DNA of 64,000 nucleotides from Rathayibacter sp. SW19. GTDB lineage: Bacteria; Actinomycetota; Actinomycetes; Actinomycetales; Microbacteriaceae. Below, one piece after another: positions 50,402 through 60,990 of the stretch (position 1 is the stretch's first letter; the number at the start of each line of letters is the position of its first letter). The notes below the pieces were generated by a model, which saw only the letters and a list, made by a program, of their open reading frames with translations, ran no database searches and had not been told where the DNA came from. The stretch covers positions 4,526,001 to 4,590,000 of the forward strand of contig NZ_CP133020.1 in NCBI RefSeq assembly GCF_030866825.1, read 5' to 3'. The position numbers were made by a program, and so were the translations under genes.

Positions 50402-51829
50402 CTACTCGACCAACGACGGCGCGTAGCGGAAGCTCGCACCCTTGTGCTCTGCGGGCAGACGGTCGCCGCGGCCGTGCAGCTTCTGCCGCAGTGTGCCCTC
50501 TACATACTCCGTCGGGTATGCGCCGCGCTTCTGCAGCTCGGGGATGACGAACTCCACGACGTCTTCGAACGTCCCAGGCGTGATTGCATAGGCGAGGTTG
50601 AAGCCGTCGACATCCGTCTCGGCCACCCACTCCTGCAGTTGGTCCGCGATCTCGGCGCCGGAGCCGACGATGAACGGGCCGAGGCCGCCGATCGCGCCCT
50701 GCCTGCCGATGTCGCCGACCGTCCACTCGCCGCCGTCTTCGTTCGCGCGCTGATAGTTCGCCACCACAGACTGGATCGCGTTGCTCTTCACGTTGCCGAT
50801 CGGCTCATCCAAGCCGTAGCCGGAGAGGTCGACGCCCATCCAACCCGACATGAAGGTCAGCGCGCCCTCCGCGGATGCGTATGACAGGTAGTCCCGGTAC
50901 TTCGCCTGCGCTTTCTCGGGCGTAGCATCGGTGATGATCGTGAGCAGAGTGTAGATACGCGCCGAGTAACGTCCGCGACCGGCCGCCTCCAAGGCATCCC
51001 GAATCTTCGTCACCGTCGCCTTCAGCCCCTCCTTCGTCGAGGCCGCCACGAAGATCGCCTCGGCGTTGCCGGCGGCGAACGCGATGCCACGAGAGGATGC
51101 GCCCGCCTGATAGATCACTGGCGAGCGCTGCGGGCTCGGCTCCGAAATGTGGATGCCCGGCACCGTGAAGTTCTTGCCATAGTGCCCGATCTCGTGCACC
51201 TTGCTCGGGTCGGTGAACACGCCGGTCTCGCGGTCGCGCACGACCGCGTCGTCCTCCCAGGAGCCCTCCCACAGCTTGTAGAGCACCTCGAGGTACTCAT
51301 CCGCGTAGTCGTAGCGGTCGTCGTGTTCCATCTGGTCGTCGTGACCCATGTTGCGCGCCGCCGACGGAAGGTAGCCGGTGACGACGTTCCAGCCAATCCG
51401 ACCCTTCGTCAGGTGGTCGAGCGTGGACATCCGCCGGGCGAACGGGTACGGATGCTCGTACGCGGTTCCCGCCGTCACCCCGAACCCGAGATTCTTGGTC
51501 ACGAGCGCCATCGCCGAGATCAGCATGAGCGGATCGCCGACCGGCACCTGTGCTCCGTGCTTGATCGCAGCCTCGTTGTTGCCGCCGTACACGTCGTAGG
51601 TGCCGAGCACATCTGCGATGAAGATGCCGTCGAACTTGCCGCGTTCCAGCAGTTTGGCCAGTTCGGTCCAGTACTCCAGGTCGGTGTAGCTCGCGGAACG
51701 GTCGTCGGGGTGCCGCCACAGTCCGGAGGACTGGTGCGCAACACAGTTCATGTCGAACGCATTGAAGCGAATCTGTCGGGGTTCTTGCTGGCGGGGTTCT
51801 TGCTGGCGCGTCTGGGTTGTTTCAGGCAT
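50402..51829 (-). CDS. NtaA/DmoA/SnaA-type flavin-dependent monooxygenase (LLM)
   Basis: 475 residues. The N-terminal repeat RQQEPRQQEPRQ is followed by the NtaA-type LLM features: IRFNAFDMNCVAHQSSGLWR, GKFDGIFIADVLGTYDVYGG, TAGTAYEHPYPFARRMSTLD, GRIGWNVVTGYLPSAARNMG, and SPVIYQAGASSRGIAFAA. The family contains reduced-flavin-dependent monooxygenases for sulfur compounds or aminocarboxylates (nitrilotriacetate, dimethyl sulfide, desulfurisation); the substrate here is unknown. Its last residues (LVE) and TAG stop (50404-50402) come from a GTTGGTCGAGTAG repeat half-unit. No flavin reductase gene is adjacent. Confidence 0.9.
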   Translation of the reverse strand: MPETTQTRQQEPRQQEPRQIRFNAFDMNCVAHQSSGLWRHPDDRSASYTDLEYWTELAKLLERGKFDGIFIADVLGTYDVYGGNNEAAIKHGAQVPVGDPLMLISAMALVTKNLGFGVTAGTAYEHPYPFARRMSTLDHLTKGRIGWNVVTGYLPSAARNMGHDDQMEHDDRYDYADEYLEVLYKLWEGSWEDDAVVRDRETGVFTDPSKVHEIGHYGKNFTVPGIHISEPSPQRSPVIYQAGASSRGIAFAAGNAEAIFVAASTKEGLKATVTKIRDALEAAGRGRYSARIYTLLTIITDATPEKAQAKYRDYLSYASAEGALTFMSGWMGVDLSGYGLDEPIGNVKSNAIQSVVANYQRANEDGGEWTVGDIGRQGAIGGLGPFIVGSGAEIADQLQEWVAETDVDGFNLAYAITPGTFEDVVEFVIPELQKRGAYPTEYVEGTLRQKLHGRGDRLPAEHKGASFRYAPSLVE

Positions 51830-51951
51830 ACGACTATGGTGAAGCCGACCTGCGGATGCCGCGACTCGCGTCGCAACACAGCGTCACACAGCGTCAGTGG
51901 CCGAGCGCTGCCCCGCGCAGGCATCCGCCTTCCTTCTCGCGTAGGCGGCCG

Positions 51952-52008
51952 CGACCCGTCACAATTGGTCGCCTGATCGCCCCGGCAGCAGCCAATCGTG
52001 ACGGGTCG
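51952..52008. terminator. Long stem-loop downstream of hspR
   Basis: 17-base arms CGACCCGTCACAATTGG and CCAATCGTGACGGGTCG (one mismatch) with a 23-base loop. It follows the hspR stop on the minus strand by about 50 bases, so it probably terminates the heat-shock operon. Confidence 0.6.
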
Positions 52009-52058
52009 TGTGCCCGCCCCCGCCCGCTGACACGCCACACACGACGCGCGCGGCGCGG

Positions 52059-52475
52059 CTAGCGGCGGTCGAGCGGCCGCCAGACGACGATCTGATTGCT
52101 GCGGCGCATCCGGGTGCCGGCCTTCAGCGAGATGACCTCGCCCTCCGAGTCGGAGGCGAATACGCGGCCGCCGGGCCGATGCAGCAACTCATCGGCGAGC
52201 GCCGCCTCGAGTTCGCGCACGCGGGCAGCCAATTGCGACACCTGATTTTCGAGCTTGATGATGCGATGGATGCCTTCCAAGCTCACCCCTTCGGCACTCA
52301 GCCGTGCGATCTCCCGCAGCTGCACCACGTCCCGCATCGAATAGCGGCGGGATTTGCCTGCGGTGCGTTGCGGCACGACGAGCCCGAGCCTGTCGTACTG
52401 CCGAAGGGTCTGCGGATGCATCGCCGCGAGCTCTGCAGCGATCGCGATCGCGAACAATGGACTCGACTCATCCAT
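52059..52475 (-). CDS. hspR: HspR heat-shock repressor (MerR family)
   Basis: 138 residues. MerR helix-turn-helix: FAIAIAAELAAMHPQTLRQY, DRLGLVVPQRTAGKSRRYSM, DVVQLREIARLSAEGVSLEG, then a coiled-coil (ENQVSQLAARVRELEAALAD). It ends the dnaK-grpE-dnaJ-hspR operon, the actinobacterial arrangement in which HspR binds HAIR inverted repeats and DnaK acts as co-repressor (established in Streptomyces). Two HAIR-like sites are seen upstream of dnaK. Confidence 0.93.
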   Translation of the reverse strand: MDESSPLFAIAIAAELAAMHPQTLRQYDRLGLVVPQRTAGKSRRYSMRDVVQLREIARLSAEGVSLEGIHRIIKLENQVSQLAARVRELEAALADELLHRPGGRVFASDSEGEVISLKAGTRMRRSNQIVVWRPLDRR

Positions 52476-52496
52476 CGTTAACCCCGCTGTCCATTG

Positions 52497-53486
52497 TTAA
52501 CCGCGTGCTTTCGCGAGCAGTTCCTCACGCGGGTTTTCGGCCGGAACCTGTGCTTCGAACGCTTTGAGCGCCTCTTCCGCGTCTTTTGACAAATGCGACG
52601 GAACAGCCACTTGAACAATGGCGAGTAGATCGCCTGTGCCCTTGTCTGTGACAACTCCGCGACCTTTGACTCGCAGGATCCGGCCGCTCGGCGTGCCCGC
52701 GGAGACCTTCAGCTTGACCGGGTTGCCGCCGAGAGTGGGCACCTCGATTGTCGCGCCGAGGGCTGCCTCTGCGAAGGTCACGGGTACGGTGACGCGCAGG
52801 TTCAACCCGTCCCGCTCGAACACCGGATGTTTGCGCACCGTGACAGTCAACACCATGTCGCCGGGAGTTCCGCCATCGAGTGAGCGGTGGCCTTTGCCGC
52901 GCAGCTTGATCTTCTGCTTGTCCGCCACACCGGCGGGGATCTTCACCTTGATCGGTTTGCCGTCCGGCGCTTGCAGGGTGATGGTCTCGCCCTTGGTCGC
53001 GGTGATGAAGTCGATGGTGGTCGTCGCGGTGACATCCTGCCCGCGGGTCGGGCCGCCGTAGCCGCGGAAGCCGCCGGAGGTCTGCCCGAAGCGGCCACTG
53101 CCGAACAACCCGCCGAGCAGATCGTCATACTCGCCACCGCCCTGCTGGAAGGTGTAGTTCTGACCGCGTGAGCCACCGAACATGCCACCGAAGACATCCT
53201 CGAATCCGCCATTGGCGCCGCCTGCACCAGGTGCTGTGAAGCGGGCGCCGGAACCCATCGCGCGAATCTGGTCGTACTCTTTACGTTGCTCGGGATCGGA
53301 GAGCACGGAGTGCGCCTCGCTGATCTCCTTGAACTTATTCTCGGCTGCCGCGTCGCCCGGATTGGAATCGGGGTGATATTTGCGCGCCAGCTTGCGATAA
53401 GTCTTCTTCAGCTCTGCCGGCGTCACGTCTTTGGAGACGCCGAGCACCTTGTAGAAGTCTTTGTCGAACCAGTCTTGACTGGCCAC
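52497..53486 (-). CDS. dnaJ: DnaJ co-chaperone (no zinc-finger type)
   Basis: 329 residues from the GTG at 53486, directly after AGGAGG; an upstream in-frame ATG gives a repeat-encoded extension and is rejected. J-domain with HPD (KLARKYHPDSNPGD), G/F-rich linker (GAGGANGGFEDVFGGMFGGS), and two C-terminal beta domains (VRKHPVFERDGLNLRVTVPV, GATIEVPTLGGNPVKLKVSA). No CxxCxGxG repeats are present, so it is a type II/CbpA-like DnaJ, as often found in this operon position. It stimulates DnaK ATPase and delivers substrate. A repeat element of about 130 bases separates it from grpE. Confidence 0.95.
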   Translation of the reverse strand: MASQDWFDKDFYKVLGVSKDVTPAELKKTYRKLARKYHPDSNPGDAAAENKFKEISEAHSVLSDPEQRKEYDQIRAMGSGARFTAPGAGGANGGFEDVFGGMFGGSRGQNYTFQQGGGEYDDLLGGLFGSGRFGQTSGGFRGYGGPTRGQDVTATTTIDFITATKGETITLQAPDGKPIKVKIPAGVADKQKIKLRGKGHRSLDGGTPGDMVLTVTVRKHPVFERDGLNLRVTVPVTFAEAALGATIEVPTLGGNPVKLKVSAGTPSGRILRVKGRGVVTDKGTGDLLAIVQVAVPSHLSKDAEEALKAFEAQVPAENPREELLAKARG

Positions 53487-53509
53487 GGCGCCTCCTTTCT
53501 GATGTCTTT

Positions 53510-53643
53510 GGTGGTCGAGGAGCAAGGAAAAGATGGTGGTCGAGTAGGCCGCCCGCGGCCGTATCGAGACCCCGTCTCGAAACCCCGGAATCGGTGCGGG
53601 GTCTCGAGACGGCTGCTCGCTTCGCTCGCGGCCTCCTCGACCA
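53510..53643. repeat. GTCGAGTAG element inside the dnaK operon
   Basis: GGTGGTCGAGTAGGCCGCCC...GTATCGAGACC and the inverted arm GGTCTCGAGACGGCTGCTCGC...CCTCCTCGACC lie between grpE and dnaJ. As a folded RNA element it may affect processing or stability of the two halves of the message. Confidence 0.8.
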
Positions 53644-53657
53644 GCGTAGGTTCTTGC

Positions 53658-54338
53658 CTACTCCGGAACCGCCACGACGACCTTCGCCGCACGCACCAGC
53701 GTTGATCCCAGTGTGTACCCGGTCTCGACGACATCGGCAACCGTGTCGGTCTCGACACCGGCAGTCGGCTGCTGGAAGATCGCCTCGTGCACGTTGTGAT
53801 CGAACGGCTCACCGACGGTGCCGAAAGAGGCGAGCCCCAACTTCTCAGCTACGCCGCGCAGCTTCGCCGCAATGGTCGCGAACGCGCTTTCACCCTCGAG
53901 ATCACCGTGTTTTTCAGCGCGGTCCAAGTCGTCGAGCACCGGCAGCAAAGCCTTCGCAGTCTCGGCAACCGAGCGCTCCCGCTCGACCTCCCGGCCGGTC
54001 TCAGTGCGCTTGCGATAGTTCGCATATTCCGCGGTTACCCGCTGCAGATCGGCAAGCCGTTCTGCGGCGAGTTCCTCAGCGGTCGCCTGGCCGGAGAGAA
54101 AGTCGAGGTCGGCATCCGAGAGCGAACTCTCGAGATCTGGGCTGCCGCCCTCGCCAGTGTCAATGACCTGCTCGTGCTCGAGGTCCGACGCGGCGCCCCC
54201 GGATGCGGCATCCGCAGATGCACTATCCGCAGCTACCGCATCCGGTGTCGGACGAACCTTCCCCGTTTCGGGGTCGATGCGTCGCTTGTCGTGCACGACC
54301 GGTTCCTCGTGTTCAGGAGATTCGTCTCGCTTTGCCAT
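53658..54338 (-). CDS. grpE: GrpE nucleotide-exchange factor
   Basis: 226 residues. An acidic disordered N-terminus with Asp/Ala repeats, a long coiled-coil (ATAEELAAERLADLQRVTAE, YANYRKRTETGREVERERSV) and the C-terminal beta-wing (LASFGTVGEPFDHNVHEAIF, VVETGYTLGSTLVRAAKVVV). It catalyses ADP release from DnaK. It starts 2 bases after the dnaK stop. Confidence 0.96.
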   Translation of the reverse strand: MAKRDESPEHEEPVVHDKRRIDPETGKVRPTPDAVAADSASADAASGGAASDLEHEQVIDTGEGGSPDLESSLSDADLDFLSGQATAEELAAERLADLQRVTAEYANYRKRTETGREVERERSVAETAKALLPVLDDLDRAEKHGDLEGESAFATIAAKLRGVAEKLGLASFGTVGEPFDHNVHEAIFQQPTAGVETDTVADVVETGYTLGSTLVRAAKVVVAVPE

Positions 54339-54340
54339 TG

Positions 54341-56218
<1,878 letters not shown>

Positions 56219-56289
56219 AGTTATTACCTTTCTGCGGGCTTGCGCCCTGACCTGTTCTACGCTGACGAAATTGAAGACTAAGAGTGAGA

Positions 56290-56310
56290 GTTGAGTCTCA
56301 CAGGCTCAAG
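56290..56310 (-). promoter_or_regulatory. HAIR operator for HspR, site 1
   Basis: On the minus strand CTTGAGCCTGTGAGACTCAA then C, against the known consensus CTTGAGT-N7-ACTCAAG: two mismatches, exact N7 spacing. It is about 72 bases before the dnaK ATG. Confidence 0.8.
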
Positions 56311-56351
56311 TTTATCAACCGCGGATGCTGTGTCAAGTTGATCCTTGGAAA

Positions 56352-56372
56352 CTTGAGTCTAGCTGTGTCAAC
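56352..56372. promoter_or_regulatory. HAIR-like operator, site 2
   Basis: CTTGAGT-CTAGCTG-TGTCAAC: one perfect half and one weak half with N7 spacing. It is near a further TCAAGTT/AAACTTGA inverted repeat at 56333-56356. Confidence 0.6.
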
Positions 56373-56430
56373 TCTGTTGCGATTGTCAGCCTTCTCGCCG
56401 GGGCCGTCCAGTAATCGAATTGCATCGTTC

Positions 56431-56469
56431 CGTCGAGTAGCCCGCGAGCGCAACGAGCGTATCGAGACC
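56431..56469. repeat. Single GTCGAGTAG unit
   Basis: CGTCGAGTAGCCCGCGAGCG then CAACGAGCGTATCGAGACC: one arm only, without an inverted partner. With the HAIR sites it makes up the 56219-56554 gap, in which I see no gene. Confidence 0.8.
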
Positions 56470-56554
56470 CCGACCAACTCCGCGGTGCGCCAAACGCTGC
56501 TTCCCCCTCGGCGTCACAGCGCTTTGCGCACCAGTTGCGCAAAGGCGCCCCGGC

Positions 56555-57604
56555 CTACGGCACGCGATACAACCACTCGTCGGTCGCGAATTTCTCCGTC
56601 ACCAACCACTCGGCGCGAGCCAACTCTTCGTTCGACACCTCACTCGCCGTCAAACCGTACAGTCCGCGGAACGTGTCTTCCATCCGCGTCATGATCGCCT
56701 CACGCGACATGCCGGTCTGGCTGCGCAGCGGGTCCACCCGCTTTTTCGCGCTGGTCGTACCCTTGTCGCTCAGCTTCTCGCGACCGATCCGCAGCACGTG
56801 CGTCATCTTGTCGGCATCCATGTCATAGCTCATCGTCACGTGGTGCAGCACCGCGCCGCTGCTAAGCCGTTTCTGCGCGGCACCGCCGATCTTGCCCAGC
56901 GGCGACGTGATGTCGTTGATCGGCTTGTACGACGCGTCGATGCCGACCGATCGCAGCGCGGTCAGAACCCAGTCGTCGAGAAACGCGTATGAATCTGCAA
57001 ACGACATTCCGTCCACTAACGCGATCGGCACATACAGCGAATAGGTGATGAACGAACCGGGCTCCACGAACATCGCGCCGCCGCCAGTGATGCGCCGGGC
57101 GACCTGCACGCCGTAGCGCGCGGCAGCATCCAGGTCTACTTCGTTCCGCACCGATTGGAAGCTGCCGATGATCACCGCGGGCTCGGTGCGCTCCCAGAAT
57201 CGCAGTGTCGGCCGCCGCCGGCCGGCCGCGACTTCTTCGGTCAGCACCTGATCGAGCGCCATCTGCAGTTGCTCGGGGTAGGCAGGGCCGTGGATCAGCT
57301 GCCAGTCGTAATCGGCCCAGGTACTCGCCTGCGACAGCGCCCGCCGAACGGCGACGGCGACACCCTCCGATGTGAGGCCCAGCATCGTCACGTCGTTCGG
57401 CAGTGCTCGGTCGATCGCCTGAGCGAGAGCGGATGCCGCAGTGTCGGTCGGCAGACCGGTCAGCGCCTCGTTGATGGCGTCGAGCGCGTCGTCCGGTTCG
57501 AGAAAGAAGTCCCCGGACACGTGGACGTTCGCCATAACGTCGCCGGCCACGTCGAAGTCGACGACCACGAGTTTGCCGCCGGGGACCTTGTATTCGCTGT
57601 GCAC
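56555..57604 (-). CDS. Lipoate-protein ligase A family enzyme
   Basis: 349 residues from the GTG at 57604, chosen because MHSEYKVPGGKLVVVDFDV is the usual start of actinobacterial members; longer in-frame extensions look non-coding. The N-terminal accessory domain is followed by the catalytic domain with RRITGGGAMF (about 170-179), the KIGGAAQKR motif with the Lys that binds lipoyl-AMP, and VLHHVTMSYDM. Role: attaching lipoate (or octanoate) to E2/GcvH domains. Located upstream of the dnaK operon on the same strand with its own promoter presumably; no lipoate synthesis genes are adjacent. Confidence 0.88.
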   Translation of the reverse strand: MHSEYKVPGGKLVVVDFDVAGDVMANVHVSGDFFLEPDDALDAINEALTGLPTDTAASALAQAIDRALPNDVTMLGLTSEGVAVAVRRALSQASTWADYDWQLIHGPAYPEQLQMALDQVLTEEVAAGRRRPTLRFWERTEPAVIIGSFQSVRNEVDLDAAARYGVQVARRITGGGAMFVEPGSFITYSLYVPIALVDGMSFADSYAFLDDWVLTALRSVGIDASYKPINDITSPLGKIGGAAQKRLSSGAVLHHVTMSYDMDADKMTHVLRIGREKLSDKGTTSAKKRVDPLRSQTGMSREAIMTRMEDTFRGLYGLTASEVSNEELARAEWLVTEKFATDEWLYRVP

Positions 57605-57818
57605 GCATCCAGCGTTGCAGATTCTGCGCACGCTCGTGCAATCAGTCCGCCCGGTCGGCGCATCCGCCTCGGTATTCATAGTGCGCAAAACGTCGGAATG
57701 CCTGGGCAATCCAGCACTTCGCGCACTATGAACCGGGCGCGGCGAAGGCCGGGGACAGGATCGCGACGCGATCGCCGGGCTCGCCTTTCGGCGGTCGGGG
57801 TGCCATGAAGTGCCGCGC

Positions 57819-59186
57819 CTACTTGTAGGCCTGAATCACGTCGCGATACCAGCCAAACGAATCCTTCGGCGTGCGCTTCTGCGTGTCGAAGTCCACGTGC
57901 ACGAGCCCGAACCGCTGCGAATAGCCCGCGGCCCATTCGAAGTTGTCGATCAGCGACCAGTGGAAATAGCCGCGCACGTCCACTCGCGCGGCGACCGCAT
58001 CCGCAACAGCACCGAGGTGCGACTCGGTGTAGGAGATCCGCCGGTTGTCGTGCACCGCGCCATCCGGCCCCGGTTCGAGGTTGATCGCGCAGCCGTTCTC
58101 GGTGATGTAGATCGGCGGCAGCGCGTCACCGTAGCGCTCTTTGAAGCCGGTGAGCAGTTCGGTGAACGCGCTCGGCACGACCGGCCAGCCGAAGTCGGTG
58201 AGCGGGTAGCCCTTGATCTCGCGCAGACTGAACGGCAGGTCGGAATCCAGTGCGTGCCCGTCGACCAAACCTGCGGATGCCGCGCTCGGCGCCCCAACGC
58301 GCGTCGGGTTGTAGTAATTGACTCCGTACCAGTCGATGGGTGCAGAAATCTCACGCAGATCGTCGCTGACCCCATCCGGCAGCACTGACTCGAGCTCGGC
58401 CGGATAACGCCCGAGCAGAATCGGGTCAGCGAACAGCCAGTTGGCGAGGTTGTCGTAGAGGCCTGCGGCGATCAGGTCATCTTCGTGATCACTTGCCGGC
58501 CAGGTCGGCGCATGGTTGTTGGCGATGCCGATGTTGCCGACACCGGCCGCGCGCAGTGCGGTGACCGCGCGACCGTGTGCAAGCAGTTGGTTGTGCGCGG
58601 CGGGAAGCGCGTCGAGCCCAAGCGTGAGACCCGGCGCCTGAATGCCGGCCCCGTAGCCGAGCATGGTCAGCACGACCGGCTCGTTGATGGTGATCCAGCG
58701 CGGAATGCGGTCGGCGAAGTGCTCGCCCATCAGGTGTGCGTAGTCGGCGAAACGTTCGGTGATGTCCCGGTTCAGCCAGCCGCCCTTTTCTTCCAGTTCG
58801 AGCGGCGTGTCCCAGTGGAACAGCGTCGGCGTCGGCTGGATGCCCGCGGTCAGCAGGGCATCGACCAACCGGTCGTAGAAAGCGAGACCTTCCTGATTGA
58901 CCTGCCCGCGACCCGATGGCTGGATGCGCGTCCATGAGAACGAGAACCGGTAGGCGTCGACGCCGAGCTCTTTCATCAGCGCCACGTCTTCCGGGTAGCG
59001 ATGATAGTGATCACAGGCGACATCGCCTGTGTCTCCCCCGTGCACGCGGCCCGGTTCGCGCACGAACGCATCCCAGCTGGATGGCCCCCGCCGGCCCTCC
59101 ATCACAGCACCCTCGATCTGATAGGCGGCCGTCGACACGCCCCAGAGGAAGGTCGGCGGAAGAGCAAAGGGGAGGTCGTGCGACAT
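57819..59186 (-). CDS. GH1 family beta-glucosidase
   Basis: 455 residues. Glycoside hydrolase family 1 TIM barrel: N-terminal FLWGVSTAAYQIEGA, acid/base Glu169 in TINEP, nucleophile Glu363 in ITENG, and the C-terminal GYFHWSLIDNFEWAAGYSQR. No signal peptide, so the substrate is an imported or phosphorylated beta-glycoside or disaccharide. No transporter is adjacent. The start at 59186 gives the standard N-terminus. Confidence 0.95.
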   Translation of the reverse strand: MSHDLPFALPPTFLWGVSTAAYQIEGAVMEGRRGPSSWDAFVREPGRVHGGDTGDVACDHYHRYPEDVALMKELGVDAYRFSFSWTRIQPSGRGQVNQEGLAFYDRLVDALLTAGIQPTPTLFHWDTPLELEEKGGWLNRDITERFADYAHLMGEHFADRIPRWITINEPVVLTMLGYGAGIQAPGLTLGLDALPAAHNQLLAHGRAVTALRAAGVGNIGIANNHAPTWPASDHEDDLIAAGLYDNLANWLFADPILLGRYPAELESVLPDGVSDDLREISAPIDWYGVNYYNPTRVGAPSAASAGLVDGHALDSDLPFSLREIKGYPLTDFGWPVVPSAFTELLTGFKERYGDALPPIYITENGCAINLEPGPDGAVHDNRRISYTESHLGAVADAVAARVDVRGYFHWSLIDNFEWAAGYSQRFGLVHVDFDTQKRTPKDSFGWYRDVIQAYK

Positions 59187-59249
59187 AGGAGTCCTTTCGG
59201 GCTTTCGAATGGCCCATTGTCAGCCGATCCTACGCCTGCGGTTTGGCCT

Positions 59250-60305
59250 TCAGGGTGCCGCGCTCCAGGGCCTGGACGCGAAGATGTCAAGCCCCAGCGC
59301 GCCAGAAAGATATCGTGCGGCTCGCTGACCACGAACGCTGTTGCCAGCGGGGTCCAGCGGCGGCGAGAAGGTGCCGAGGCCTCCTTTTCCGGGCGCGACG
59401 GTGAGAATTCCGCCGGAGATCCCGCTTTTCGCGGGCACCCCGATCTCGAAGAGCCAATCTCCGGAGAACTCGTAGAGTCCCGAGGTCGCCATCACGGCGA
59501 GGGCGTCCCGACACACGGCAGCATCGACGACCTTTTCGTGTGTGATCGGGTTGACGCCGCCGTCGGCGAGTGTTGCGGCCATCACCGCCAAATCTTTCGC
59601 GGACGCGAGAAGCGAACACTGCTTGGTGTAGACATCCGTCGTCTGGTTCGGGTCGAAGCGCAGTCGCCCGTAGCTCTCCAGCAATCGGGCGATCGCCAGA
59701 TTGCGTTGGTTCGTTGCCGATTCAGACTCGTACACGTCGATATCGAGCTCCAGCGGATGCCCGGCGAACCGGGACAGCCCGGCCTGGATGAATTCCCATT
59801 TCGCGGCCGACGTGTCACCCGGCACCAGGCTTGTCGTGGCCAGCGCTCCGGCATTCACCATCGGATTCCGCGGTTCGCCATCGTGGAGTTCCATCGCCAT
59901 CACCGAGTTGAAGGGCAGGCCCGTGCTGTTCACCCCGACGATCCGCGAGATCTCGTCGTGCCCCAGCTCCTGACAGACCAGAGCGAACACGAACACCTTC
60001 GAGATCGATTGGATGGAGAACCGGTAGTCACTGTCTCCGGAGCTGGTCAGCGTCCCGTCGACACCGCAGATGCTCAGGCCGAACAGAGCCGGGTCCGCCT
60101 GGCTCAACGAAGGAATGTGGTCGGCAACGACGCCCTCCCCCAGTGGGAGGTACCGGCGATACGCCTCCCGAAGCAGCGCCTCGACACGTTCCGCGGGAGG
60201 CAGAGTACCGGTGGACACGGTCCCATCGGAGGCGTGCACCTCGTCGGATGCCAGGAGTCCCGATGAGAAATCAGGTTGTCCGCTTCGCTGCTCCGGAATA
60301 ACCAT
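59250..60305 (-). CDS. glsA: Glutaminase A
   Basis: 351 residues. Serine-dependent beta-lactamase-like glutaminase: FSIQSISKVFVFAL with catalytic Ser100 and Lys103, NPMVNAGALATTSLV, TNQRNLAIARLLESYGRL, MATSGLYEFSGDWLFEIGVP, and the C-terminal GNSVRG. Converts L-glutamine to glutamate and ammonia in the cytosol. The gene is followed by the GH1 gene after about 60 bases on the same strand and preceded by a membrane protein gene. Confidence 0.95.
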   Translation of the reverse strand: MVIPEQRSGQPDFSSGLLASDEVHASDGTVSTGTLPPAERVEALLREAYRRYLPLGEGVVADHIPSLSQADPALFGLSICGVDGTLTSSGDSDYRFSIQSISKVFVFALVCQELGHDEISRIVGVNSTGLPFNSVMAMELHDGEPRNPMVNAGALATTSLVPGDTSAAKWEFIQAGLSRFAGHPLELDIDVYESESATNQRNLAIARLLESYGRLRFDPNQTTDVYTKQCSLLASAKDLAVMAATLADGGVNPITHEKVVDAAVCRDALAVMATSGLYEFSGDWLFEIGVPAKSGISGGILTVAPGKGGLGTFSPPLDPAGNSVRGQRAARYLSGALGLDIFASRPWSAAP

Positions 60306-60373
60306 CAGCCCTTCCGCTTACCTCGATCGTTCTGAACTCCTCACCCTATTAGCCGGACCCCTCCCACCGTGCA

Positions 60374-60952
60374 CTAGTACCGGTGCATCCGCTCCCAGGC
60401 GTCGTTGGCACCGTCCTGGTCGTAGATCGGGCGGCCGCCGCGGGCATCCCGGTAGGCGAGAATGACCGCAGCCACCGACAGGATGACGCAGATCATACCC
60501 GCCGGGTTGGTCACGCCGATGGCGATGCCAAGGCCTGGCTCCTGCGCCCCGGTAAGGATGGTCTGCATGCCGGCTGGCGTCGCATCCGGCAACGTCAGGC
60601 CGCAGAGGATGCCGAATGCCCACGACGAGAGAACGATCGCGATTGTCCAGCCATGCGCTTGATAGCCGGCGCGGGCACCGCGGATCAGTGCGCGGCCCGT
60701 AGCCACTTGCAACCCGGCGATGATCAGCCCGATGAAGACATACAGCGGCGTCAGGCTGCCTGCGACGCCGAACGGAAAGCGGCCCACACCGATCCATGCG
60801 GCCACCAGCAGACCGCCGAGCATAATCAGGATGCCGGGCGCCACCGACATCGGTGCTCGGGTGGCCTCGCCCGCAGGCTCGCCCGCGTCAGCATCCGCAC
60901 GCACGCCCGCGTCCGCATCCGCATCCTGACCTGCCGGTTCATCCGTCACCAT
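60374..60952 (-). CDS. Small membrane protein, unknown function
   Basis: 192 residues. About 35 residues of Ala/Asp-rich N-terminus (QDADADAGVRADADAGEPAG), then four to five hydrophobic segments: PGILIMLGGLLVAAWIGV, LYVFIGLIIAGLQVA, IAIVLSSWAFGILCGL, and AGMICVILSVAAVILAY. No known motif. It is divergent from the MFS gene by 38 bases. An alternative start at MSVAPGILIM (about residue 35) would give a shorter protein. Confidence 0.7.
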   Translation of the reverse strand: MVTDEPAGQDADADAGVRADADAGEPAGEATRAPMSVAPGILIMLGGLLVAAWIGVGRFPFGVAGSLTPLYVFIGLIIAGLQVATGRALIRGARAGYQAHGWTIAIVLSSWAFGILCGLTLPDATPAGMQTILTGAQEPGLGIAIGVTNPAGMICVILSVAAVILAYRDARGGRPIYDQDGANDAWERMHRY

Positions 60953-60990
60953 CCCACGATAACCGGCTCTACGCGCACTAGCCTGAGTGC

